Source: Nostoc sp. ATCC 53789
Lineage (GTDB): Bacteria > Cyanobacteriota > Cyanobacteriia > Cyanobacteriales > Nostocaceae
DNA length: 64,000 bases
Reading direction: 5' to 3'
NCBI RefSeq assembly: GCF_009873495.1
Contig: NZ_CP046703.1
Coordinates: 3,638,501 to 3,702,500 of the forward strand
Below, one piece after another: positions 35,417 to 43,423 of this stretch (within the stretch, counting starts at the first letter, position 1; every line of letters starts with the position of its first letter). The notes under the pieces are model-generated. The model was given only the letters and a program-made list of their open reading frames with translations, did no database searches and was not told where the DNA came from. A program made the position numbers and the translations under genes.

Positions 35417-36730
35417 TTGCAAGAAAATAAGATACCAATTAAACGGGGAAAATTGTGATATGCCATTTAGGTAGAGTTTCGGAAGGTTGCCAGAAGGTTT
35501 GGTAGTGTTCTAACTCTTGTGAGAGAACCTTGATTCCTTTTTCATAGGTTGCTTCAACACGGTGAACAATGGGTGCAATCCCTTTCCAAGTCATATTGGA
35601 AGCCCACTTGATGGCAACTTCAATCGAATCCAGAATTGCGCCATTCCAATAGTTCTCTAGGGCTGCCCAACACCTCTCTATGGGATTGTACTTGCTATGG
35701 TACGGAGGATAGTAAATCAGTCGGATTCTTAAATTAATTGCTTGAGACAGTTCAACCATACGTTTGATAAACTGTGTGCGGTTACTGCGAGTTGCTGCAC
35801 CACCATCAAGGTCAATCACCCATTCATCATAATCTTGGTAATCGTGTTGATTCTCATACCACCAAGCAGTTAAACAATCGACAATAAAATCACTGGTTTC
35901 AGCCGACTGACCTAAGTAAATCGTAAGCTTTTCACTGTGTGTGTTGAGAATGCCAAAAGGAACTAAGACTGCCTCCCACTGTGTATCGTGGTCATCCGCA
36001 GCTTTTGCTTCCAGTGTCCGAGCTTTACCACCTCTGGAAAGATTGCCAATCTTCACCTTGGCTTTAGTATCGATAGAGACTCGCAACGATTTGGGATTCT
36101 CATCCGATGCCTGATTTTCCTGAAACACATTGTCAAAAATGGCATCTGTTTGCGGAATCTTTTTCAAGGGCTTTGTTTTTTGTGTTTTTTTAGGCGATAC
36201 CCCAAGCTATTAAGAATCTTCCCCAGAGTTTGACGAGACGGCAATTGACTGTGGTCATAACCTATTTCACTGATTAATGCTTCTCGTACCGCTCTGGCAC
36301 TGATACGAGCATATAGAAAGGTCGATTGAAATTTTGGATCTGCTTGGGCTTGAGCATCTACCAAAGAACAAATATCTGCTTCTAAATTGGGCAGAATCTC
36401 AACACTATTATGTCGTCCCCTTGCATGATAGTTATCCACACAGACTATCCCTGTCCGCCGTTCATGCAAGCCAAGTTGTACACAGGAGCGATTCCATCCT
36501 AAAACTGTTTCTGCAATGCGTGCTGAACTATCGAAGTAATCTTCAGTAACTTTTGCCATGAAGTCTCTTTTACAGCTGCCAGTTAGTTTCTTGGCTGCAT
36601 CTTTGAAGGTAGATTTTATGGTGTCGGTAAGCATGAACCCTGTGATTCCAATTCTAGAAATTCAGAGCAAACGCGGGCAGATCCGCGCCTCCTATTCTTC
36701 TAGAATGACTGGTATTTTATTTTCTTGCAA
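35417..36730 (-). mobile_element. ISAzo13-like insertion sequence
   Basis: About 1314 bases with inverted ends TTGCAAGAAAATAAGATACC (left) and TTGCAAGAAAATAAAATACC (right, opposite strand). The outer TTGCAA hexamer is itself a palindrome, so the exact end and target duplication cannot be fixed by eye. The element splits the DUF4276 gene and carries one transposase in two overlapping frames. Confidence 0.85.
35439..36634 (-). CDS. ISAzo13-family transposase read in two frames (-1)
   Basis: Frame a (36634-36164) encodes the N-terminal part up to LGYRLKKHKKQSP. Frame b (to 35439) starts with KKIPQTDAIFDNV and holds the catalytic core: VIDLDGGAATRSNRTQFI, and YYPPYHSKYNPIERCWAALE with the final Glu. 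The b frame is at -1 relative to a, and the overlap contains a run of seven A (36185-36191) read as CTA-AAA-AAA, a classic slippery site. The full transposase (about 395 aa) may thus be made by programmed -1 frameshifting. A simple mutation is the alternative. Confidence 0.8.
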
Positions 36731-36966
36731 GCCCCTAATGTTTTACCGTACCCTTGAATAAGTCGTGGTAACTGGTCGAGCAGAATTCGTTTTTTGGGAT
36801 CAGAAGTAGATGTTAGATTTTTAGGAATACGCCCTATTCCTTTGTAATGATGGATATTAAATGTATGTTGTTCGGTGTTAATAATTTTTGGGACAAGAAT
36901 CTCAAGAGCAATTTTACCGGAAATATCCTCAACGAGTATCTCAAAGTGCATATACTCAACTTGCAT
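36731..36966 (-). pseudogene. DUF4276/TOPRIM gene, 5' part
   Basis: The start is either ATG 36966 (overlapping the ATPase stop by 11 bases) or ATG 36951. The sequence MHFEILVEDISGKIALEILVPKI has the Glu of the TOPRIM motif I (VED-S-G), and the frame continues to LPRLIQGYGKTLGA where the ISAzo13-like element begins. The arrangement (ATPase first, TOPRIM gene coupled) mirrors the intact pair at 20545-22142. Confidence 0.85.
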
Positions 36967-38248
36967 CCAAATAGTCACTGTACCAAAGTCCGCCAAGAGG
37001 TAAACCTTCAGAAACAAGGTTATTGATCAGAGGATCTTCACTAGCTCGCTTAATTTTCGCAAATCCATCCTCGCCCTTTTCCAAGACCCAAACCTCGTCA
37101 GGTTTAAGGGCATCTACAAAATATGGCTGATGTGTTGTCACAAATATTTGTGATCCACCTTTCTGACCTGTAGCGTGTTCTCGAAATTCTCGCGCTAGGG
37201 TTTCTAAAAGTTTATGGTAAAGTCCATTTTCTGGTTCTTCAATACACAAAAATGGTGGTGGTGAGGGATCTTCTAACAAGAGGAGATAAGCAAATACCTT
37301 AAGTGTTCCATCTGACATATTTTGGGCATAAAATGGGTCTTGAAAACCCTTGTCGTTGAAACGCAGTAGTAGTCTTCCGTCTGGACTTCTTTCGGTGCTA
37401 ATCTTGTTGACACCTGGAATTTTGCTAGATATTTTTTCAAGTATGGATTGAAACTTTTTAGGATGTTCTCTCTCCATAAACTGAACTACATTGCCCAGAT
37501 TATCGCCATGAATATTCAGATGCTTTTGTGGCCCAGCCAGAGGCAAGCTTCGTGCAGCATCTGGAGTAAAATAGCTTAAATACCATCCTTCAATAAATCT
37601 ACGAAATACAGAAATTCTTGGGTGTTGTTTGAGTGAGCCCAAAGTTGCAATTCCCAGTTTCCGCTTATCGTCAAGTTCAACTACCTCAGTTTCCTTACTT
37701 TCCTCTTTTCCTTCACCTCTCTGTATTTTTTCTATTAATTTTGACAAATCAAAATCACCTTTTTCTTCCTCAACTTGTTTGCCTTCTTGTTCACCTTTCC
37801 ATGCAATTCCTCTACCTTCATTGAGAATTAGAAAAGAAAAAGGTTGTCCCTTGCTTTGTCCTTTTCTTCGTTGTCTGAGTCTTTCCCTCTTTACATAAGG
37901 TCTTCCAGAGGAGTCAATATCTATTGCCAACTCATAGGTAATTGGCCGGGCATTATGATCCTCTTTATAATAAATATCAAACTCAATACTTCCCTCTTGT
38001 CCTTGGGAACGAATTCTCTCAAAGCCCCCACGTCCACGAGAATCACACGCTTCCTCTACTCCATTTTTCAAGCAGTCTGCAAGAAATCCAAAAGTGTCGA
38101 AAATGGTGCTTTTTCCCACACCGTTTTTACCGATGACTGCTGTCATTGACGTTAATGGCTTGGCATTCTGTGTGTTCCACAACTTTCCCAAAGTGATATC
38201 GCGAAGAACTCTATAATTTCTTACCCTAAAGCCTTCTACTTTAGACAT
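36956..38248 (-). CDS. AAA/ABC-type ATPase paired with the split DUF4276 gene
   Basis: A 430-residue ATPase. It opens FRVRNYRVLRDITLGKL, with Walker A GKNGVGKST (about 41-49), a charged, Lys/Glu-rich middle insert, then NMSDGTLKVFAYLLLLEDP (signature-like), Walker B LCIEEPENGLYH and a switch His in IFVTTHQPYF. This is the AAA_21/OLD-type build. The gene is intact, but its TOPRIM-like partner has been cut by an IS. It differs from the ATPase at 21033 in size and middle region, so the two modules are not recent duplicates. Confidence 0.88.
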   Translation of the reverse strand: MSKVEGFRVRNYRVLRDITLGKLWNTQNAKPLTSMTAVIGKNGVGKSTIFDTFGFLADCLKNGVEEACDSRGRGGFERIRSQGQEGSIEFDIYYKEDHNARPITYELAIDIDSSGRPYVKRERLRQRRKGQSKGQPFSFLILNEGRGIAWKGEQEGKQVEEEKGDFDLSKLIEKIQRGEGKEESKETEVVELDDKRKLGIATLGSLKQHPRISVFRRFIEGWYLSYFTPDAARSLPLAGPQKHLNIHGDNLGNVVQFMEREHPKKFQSILEKISSKIPGVNKISTERSPDGRLLLRFNDKGFQDPFYAQNMSDGTLKVFAYLLLLEDPSPPPFLCIEEPENGLYHKLLETLAREFREHATGQKGGSQIFVTTHQPYFVDALKPDEVWVLEKGEDGFAKIKRASEDPLINNLVSEGLPLGGLWYSDYLDAS

Positions 38249-38337
38249 TTAAGCCCCTTTGCTCAACTAAAAGTAATCCTACAAGTTGCTCCAATTATCT
38301 GACAATTCGATAAATTTAACACTATATTTCATTTTCT

Positions 38338-39621
38338 TTATGCCGTTCCACCACGATGCTCAGTTTTTACCCAGCGCGATCGCTCTTTTTGCACACACAT
38401 CTTTAAAGTCGTCACAATCATCACAGGAATCCAATGCACCATGTAGAATGACCCTTGAATTGTTGCCCAAAGCAAAGACCATCCTCGTAAATTTTGAAAT
38501 TGGTAAAGTCCAGCAATAAAGGCAATTGTCAGAATGATGCTGAGTAGTGTTTGCAGTGGAAACAGAACTGGATGATGGCTATATAGTATTGTCCAAACTA
38601 AGTCTGGTATTAGTCCAATTGGTAGAAGAAATTGCAATAAGAAAAACAATAATAAATCTATTTCTTTCGCCCAACCTAAAGTAAGAATTTGAGGAAAATA
38701 ATCCAGGTAACGCTGATAGCCACCTTCAGCCCAACGACAGCGTTGATTCCAAAGTTTTTCCCAAGTAGTTACACCTTCTTCTTGAATTGATGGAACTGTA
38801 ACAAACTCAATTTCTGCACCTGCCAAATAGAGTTTGAAACAAAGATCCAAATCATCGGTGACAGTGTTCTCATTCCAACCTTGACACTTTTCTAACAATT
38901 CCCGACGAACTAACATCCCATTACCCCGCAGTTCAGACATTCCACCAATCGCAATGCGATGGGTTTGCAGAAAGCTATCACAGCACATTTCCATCTGCTG
39001 GCAACGGGTTAAGAAATTGGTATTAGCATTAGAAATCGCTTTTCGTACTTGCACTGCACCGATCGCTTGCTTCTGAAATAAAGGTACTGTTCGCTGGAGA
39101 AAATTGGCAGGTAACTGAGCATCCGCATCGCAGACTAGAATAATTTCCCCTTGGGTAAAGGGAAACACCGCATTTAAAGCCCCTGATTTACCACCTTTTG
39201 ATTCCCGTCGATGAACTTGTAAAGATGGAAATTGAGTTTGTAATTCCCTCAAAACCTGGGGGGTTTCATCGGTACTACCATCATCAACAACCCAGATATC
39301 TAGGCGATCGCTGGGATAATTCAATTGGCATAAGCTGTAAACTAGATTAGCCAAGACTGGACTTTCATTTTTAGCCGGAACTAAAATCGAGACTGGCGGT
39401 AAATAAATCTCACTCTCCATCACCGCCGCTACTGGTTTTGCTAACAGCATCCGTAATGTTTGCACAGTCAGGATGGCCGTTAATCCCAGCATCAACCATT
39501 GTGTTTCTGGTAGCCAGTGCAGCAAACTCACGCCACCCCAAACAAATAAAACTATTATGGTTGCTTTGAGACGGCGATGAAAGCTAATATTTTTACTGGG
39601 CTGATAGTTGCTTCTTCCCAC
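38338..39621 (-). CDS. family 2 glycosyltransferase, processive-type membrane enzyme
   Basis: A 427-residue integral membrane protein. Two N-terminal hydrophobic segments are followed by a GT-A domain with VSILVPAKNES, WVVDDGSTDE, VCDADAQLP (DxD) and TDDLDLC. The QxxRW motif occurs as QRCRW (NQRCRWAEGGYQRYL). Three to four C-terminal membrane segments follow. This is the cellulose/hyaluronan-synthase-like or ceramide-glucosyltransferase-like layout. It is 8 bases downstream of the NTF2-like gene and probably co-transcribed. The polymer or lipid product is unknown. Confidence 0.93.
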   Translation of the reverse strand: MGRSNYQPSKNISFHRRLKATIIVLFVWGGVSLLHWLPETQWLMLGLTAILTVQTLRMLLAKPVAAVMESEIYLPPVSILVPAKNESPVLANLVYSLCQLNYPSDRLDIWVVDDGSTDETPQVLRELQTQFPSLQVHRRESKGGKSGALNAVFPFTQGEIILVCDADAQLPANFLQRTVPLFQKQAIGAVQVRKAISNANTNFLTRCQQMEMCCDSFLQTHRIAIGGMSELRGNGMLVRRELLEKCQGWNENTVTDDLDLCFKLYLAGAEIEFVTVPSIQEEGVTTWEKLWNQRCRWAEGGYQRYLDYFPQILTLGWAKEIDLLLFFLLQFLLPIGLIPDLVWTILYSHHPVLFPLQTLLSIILTIAFIAGLYQFQNLRGWSLLWATIQGSFYMVHWIPVMIVTTLKMCVQKERSRWVKTEHRGGTA

Positions 39622-39629
39622 TTTATTTG

Positions 39630-40268
39630 CTATATCCTTTCGGTTCGTGGCTTAGTCTTGCGACGTAATAATAGCATCGTCACTGCTCCCAGAAGGAAAC
39701 CACCTACGCCTGCTGCAATTGCTAGAATGCGTCCCAATTGTTGAGCAGCATTTAGCACCGGGTTATTCAGTAGATTTGAGGAAAAATGCAGCGATTGAAT
39801 CGTCCATTTATCTTGGAGTTTTTGCAGCACTGCTGTCCATCGCAACGCCATATCAGCCGCTTTGCCATCTTTGAAATAAAAGGATGCGATCGCCTCTCCA
39901 GAGGCAACATCTATATCTGGAGTAAGAAATGTTCTAAGAGTATCTCCCTTCAGTTGCATTTTGATATCTTTGATGGAACTGGAAAACTGCTGATTCCAGT
40001 ACTTTTCAAACTCAGGAACTTTGTGAAAAATCTGGTTATCAACTGTTGTGATTGTGAAATTTGGGTGCAAGTAAGGCTGTATTTTGGCAAAATCGCGGGT
40101 GTTTAGGGCTTGCAGGGCAATGTCCCGTGTGCGAATAATTGCAGTTATCTCCTGTGGGTTGACATCTGCTAAAGCGGATTGGGGTTGATTCCAAATTACT
40201 AACACTAACAAAACACTCCAAAGTAGCTGAGTGTATTTGTATATACTTGCCTGTCTCTGTTCCATCAT
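39630..40268 (-). CDS. NTF2-like/SnoaL-type exported protein with C-terminal membrane anchor
   Basis: A 212-residue protein. A signal peptide (LLWSVLLVLVIWNQPQSALA) is followed by a cone-shaped NTF2-like domain (IIRTRDIALQALNTRDFAKIQPYLHPNFTITTVDNQIF, ending in the TIQSLHFSS strand), and then a single membrane helix (AIAAGVGGFLLGAVTMLLL) with a basic tail. It is probably exported and anchored. It sits upstream of, and 8 bases from, the family 2 glycosyltransferase and may assist it. No catalytic residues can be assigned. Confidence 0.75.
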   Translation of the reverse strand: MMEQRQASIYKYTQLLWSVLLVLVIWNQPQSALADVNPQEITAIIRTRDIALQALNTRDFAKIQPYLHPNFTITTVDNQIFHKVPEFEKYWNQQFSSSIKDIKMQLKGDTLRTFLTPDIDVASGEAIASFYFKDGKAADMALRWTAVLQKLQDKWTIQSLHFSSNLLNNPVLNAAQQLGRILAIAAGVGGFLLGAVTMLLLRRKTKPRTERI

Positions 40269-41103
40269 CTAAAAACCTGTAGATTGAGTGACACTTACCG
40301 AGAATTTTTTAATGTTACTACCCACATTCAGTACTTCTTTTTGTTGGACATAAAGAAATACAAAAAGAAGTGCTGATGAAGTCAATCAGTTTTCTCCAAC
40401 CCTGATTTTAGGTTAGGTATTTTCATTAATCTATAGTTGTTGAGAATCAGCCTGTGTAAAAGCCAGGTTGTTTGAGAACTTACCGTGAAAAATCAGATAG
40501 ATTAACCAGTCAACTTAATTACACCTTGGCTCACTAGATATTTGCAAGTAAGTGAGGCACAAATGCAGCACTCACGCATTAGATAGATGTTTCTATCTCT
40601 AGCCTTACCCTCAAGAATTTTCCCTTGTCAATTCGCTACGAACTTATGCAAGGTCGGTTTTAAGTATTTTTACCAGTAGTATATTTATCGATAAAATATT
40701 GAGTTTATACTTAATTTTCTGGCTTTTCATCAAAAAAGCGCATCATACTTTATAAAGTAATGTGTAATTACGTATTTTTCAGTAATAATACTGATTCATT
40801 AAGCAAGTGACTAGATTTAATGTGGTTAGTTGACAGCTAAAAGCGGTGACGACCCTCTTGAATTAACAGAATTGGTATTAACTAATAAGTACTAATGCAC
40901 CAATTTGTTGGTTTTGGGATTTAACCAAAACTTACCTAACTGCACTTCAAAGCCTTTTCCAACAAGAGGTTATTCTTCATGCTGTCGAGTAACCGAATCT
41001 CCAAAGTTTGTGTTGGTGGGTCAAGTACCCATTTTTTGAGATATATGGGGATAAAGAATTCTGCTGTCTTTGTTGTACCTTCAGACCACTGTTACAAGGA
41101 TTT
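40269..41103. other. 835-base gap with an IS630 end relic, no gene
   Basis: A long AT-rich interval upstream of the oxidase gene. Apart from the IS630-like solo end at 40621-40653 there is only low-complexity sequence. An in-frame ATG-less extension of the oxidase ORF back to 41008 (opening CWWVKYPFFEIYG) has no signal-peptide sense and is not used as the start. Confidence 0.6.
40621..40653 (-). repeat. solo IS630 terminal fragment
   Basis: On the minus strand the sequence TTGCATAAGTTCGTAGCGAA followed by TTGACAAGGG matches the left end of the IS630 element at 29646-29678 (TTGCTTAAATTCGTAGCGAA, TTGACAGGGG). It is a decayed copy or a MITE end, with no transposase beside it. Confidence 0.75.
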
Positions 41104-43293
41104 ATGACTCAAGAACAATTGACAATGACGACGCGGAACAAACTCCTGAAAATCTTGGCGATCTTTGTTTTGGCAGTGGCAGTTACCTTTTATGGGGGTC
41201 GTTATGCGATCGCTGATGAACCGCCACCCAATGCCTCAATTATCTGTGCAGAAACTAGTACTTTAGAAAAGAACTTGCGAGGCAAACTGGGCAATAAACT
41301 GCTCACATACGAAGGTTGTCCGCAAGAAATGGGCGCTTGGTATATGCTACCGATGGCCAAAAACGAAAGCGATCGGATGCAAGCTGTTCACGCAGCGCTA
41401 TTACCCAACAATAAAGTCCTGATTGTCAACGGCAGCAGCAACCGCAACCGTGTCACAACAGAAGGCAAGATCGAAGACGGTGTTAATACTAAAAATTATG
41501 ATGTCGTCAATAATACCTCTATCTTCGATCCCTCCCTTTCCGATTCGTTAATCGAGAATGCAAAGCTAGATTTCAACATCTCTCCTTTCCAGCGCATTGA
41601 CTCACCCCTAGCAGAGATAAACGGTGAAAGCAATGACCCTTTCTGTTCCGGTCATTTACAGCTGCCCAACGGAGATGTACTATTTATCGGTGGTAGTCGA
41701 GTATATTACCCAGGTGTACGCTTCGCCGGGTCAAAACAAGCCAATATTTATCACTGGCAAGAAAAAGATTGGCAAAAACAAGACCAAAATATAAAGAGGT
41801 GGGAAAACCTGGGTTTAACCAAGGATGGTCACTGGTATCCTACCCTCATTCCTCTAGCGGACGGAGCGATCGCTTCTTTCTCAGGATTCACAGCCGATCC
41901 CTCTCAGATTGTTAGCACTCTGGTAGAAATCTACGATCCTAACTTGAAGACTTGGCAATCTATCGATGTCAAGAATCTTCCCAACAATCCGTTTCTAACT
42001 CAAATGAATGACGAGAGCTTCGGCTCTGACATCATAGACCTCTATGCCCGCATACTACCCACCAAACAGAAAAACCGATTCATCATCACTGGTGATGGCG
42101 GTGGTAAAAATGAACCGAAGATTGCACACGCAAGTACCCACAGCTATTTTGTAACGTTCAATAAAGATCAGGATGGAAAGTATTCCATTAGCTTCGAGCC
42201 AGGCCCCGATAGACTAGCAATCAACAAAGTCTATGGCACTGCTGTTCTCGACCCTAGTTCTCCTAACGGGGATGTTTTGTTATTGGGTGGCATCATGGGT
42301 ACCAATAACATTGGCATTGGCCCTGGAAAAGATGTTATCAAGGGAGCAAGCATCACTGCTAGCCTAGAGCGTTGGAAAGCACCACAAGACGCTAGTACTA
42401 AAGGTTCATGGGAGATCGATAATGACTTCTTGGCCAAAATCGATGAAGACATTCTGCTGAATACTGAGGATATTGTCGATGGCAAGGTGAAGAAATTTCC
42501 ACTGAATTATAAGTATGTGAAACAGTCTTCAAAATTGGGTCGCTATGGCAAACGAGCTATGGAACAGGCGGTTATTCTACCCACCAAAGAAATTTTGGTG
42601 GTCAATGGAGGTAACTACGCCGAAACTCGTCCGGCTTACAACCCCACCCTGTTGATTCCCGATGCGACTAAAACCGGACACCAAGGCTTCCGTACCAAGC
42701 TGATGAACCCGGATGTTGAACCCAGACTTTATCACAATACCGCTTTGCTGTTGCCAGATGCACGGGTGTTAGTCATGGGTGGTAATAACTCTCGTGCTGC
42801 CAGATTTGATAAAGATGGAACAGTTCGTCTGGATACCAAGAACGATTTTGCCTTTGTTAATAAAGGCACTGATGGCAATAGCGGTGAAATATGGCAACAT
42901 GCGATCTTTTACCCACCCTATCTCTTCGGAGAGAGCGATCGCCCAGAAATTGCGATCGCTCCTGAAAAACTCCAATACGGTGCGTCTCAAACTATCTCTG
43001 TGAGCAATGCCTCTACAGATCAACCAGGTTCTATAGTGCTTGTAAAATTGGGATCTGTCACCCACTCCTTTGACAATGGTCAACGATTGGTAGATATCCA
43101 GATCGACAAAAAACAGATTAAATACTTGAGCGCACAAGAGCAACAACTAGGTGGCTTGAAATACAACGCTAGCATTCCCTTCACCGCTCCCACCAACGAC
43201 CACTTTACTCCACCTGGCTACTACATGCTGTTCTACATCAATAGTGCCGGAAAGCCTTCTCACGCCAAGATTGTGCAATTAGTAAATAGCTAA
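41104..43293 (+). CDS. galactose oxidase / glyoxal oxidase-like copper-radical enzyme
   Basis: A 729-residue protein from ATG 41104, which has an AAGGA-type site 5-9 bases upstream. A hydrophobic signal (LLKILAIFVLAVAVTFYGG) is followed by a seven-bladed kelch-type propeller and a C-terminal DUF1929 domain (RPEIAIAPEKLQYGASQTIS). Candidate copper-radical residues are Cys in DPFCSGHLQLPNGDV, Tyr in GHWYPTLIPL, Tyr-His in PRLYHNTALLLPD and His in GSVTHSFDNGQRL, matching the galactose/glyoxal oxidase order. These enzymes oxidise primary alcohols or aldehydes and release H2O2. It is directly followed by a DyP peroxidase gene. Confidence 0.9.
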   Translation: MTQEQLTMTTRNKLLKILAIFVLAVAVTFYGGRYAIADEPPPNASIICAETSTLEKNLRGKLGNKLLTYEGCPQEMGAWYMLPMAKNESDRMQAVHAALLPNNKVLIVNGSSNRNRVTTEGKIEDGVNTKNYDVVNNTSIFDPSLSDSLIENAKLDFNISPFQRIDSPLAEINGESNDPFCSGHLQLPNGDVLFIGGSRVYYPGVRFAGSKQANIYHWQEKDWQKQDQNIKRWENLGLTKDGHWYPTLIPLADGAIASFSGFTADPSQIVSTLVEIYDPNLKTWQSIDVKNLPNNPFLTQMNDESFGSDIIDLYARILPTKQKNRFIITGDGGGKNEPKIAHASTHSYFVTFNKDQDGKYSISFEPGPDRLAINKVYGTAVLDPSSPNGDVLLLGGIMGTNNIGIGPGKDVIKGASITASLERWKAPQDASTKGSWEIDNDFLAKIDEDILLNTEDIVDGKVKKFPLNYKYVKQSSKLGRYGKRAMEQAVILPTKEILVVNGGNYAETRPAYNPTLLIPDATKTGHQGFRTKLMNPDVEPRLYHNTALLLPDARVLVMGGNNSRAARFDKDGTVRLDTKNDFAFVNKGTDGNSGEIWQHAIFYPPYLFGESDRPEIAIAPEKLQYGASQTISVSNASTDQPGSIVLVKLGSVTHSFDNGQRLVDIQIDKKQIKYLSAQEQQLGGLKYNASIPFTAPTNDHFTPPGYYMLFYINSAGKPSHAKIVQLVNS

Positions 43294-43319
43294 TTTTCTC
43301 CTCATTAATTCTTCCAGAA

Positions 43320-43370
43320 GGGAGATATTTGTAGTAGCTTTTTAGACTGACTACTTATCAAATATCTCCC
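43320..43370 (+). promoter_or_regulatory. long hairpin between oxidase and peroxidase genes
   Basis: GGGAGATATTTG and CAAATATCTCCC form a perfect 12-bp stem, with an inner GTAGT/ACTAC stem and a loop. No T run follows, so it is more likely an mRNA-processing, stability or partial-termination structure between cotranscribed genes than a strong terminator. Confidence 0.6.
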
Positions 43371-43423
43371 AGTCCGGCTCTCAACCAGACAAGTTTAGAT
43401 AAATCTGAAGTCAGGAGTTATTT

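Noticed and set aside
41008-41103. Upstream start for the copper oxidase
   Set aside because: The extra 32 residues are not signal-like, and the ATG at 41104 has a ribosome site and is followed directly by the signal sequence.
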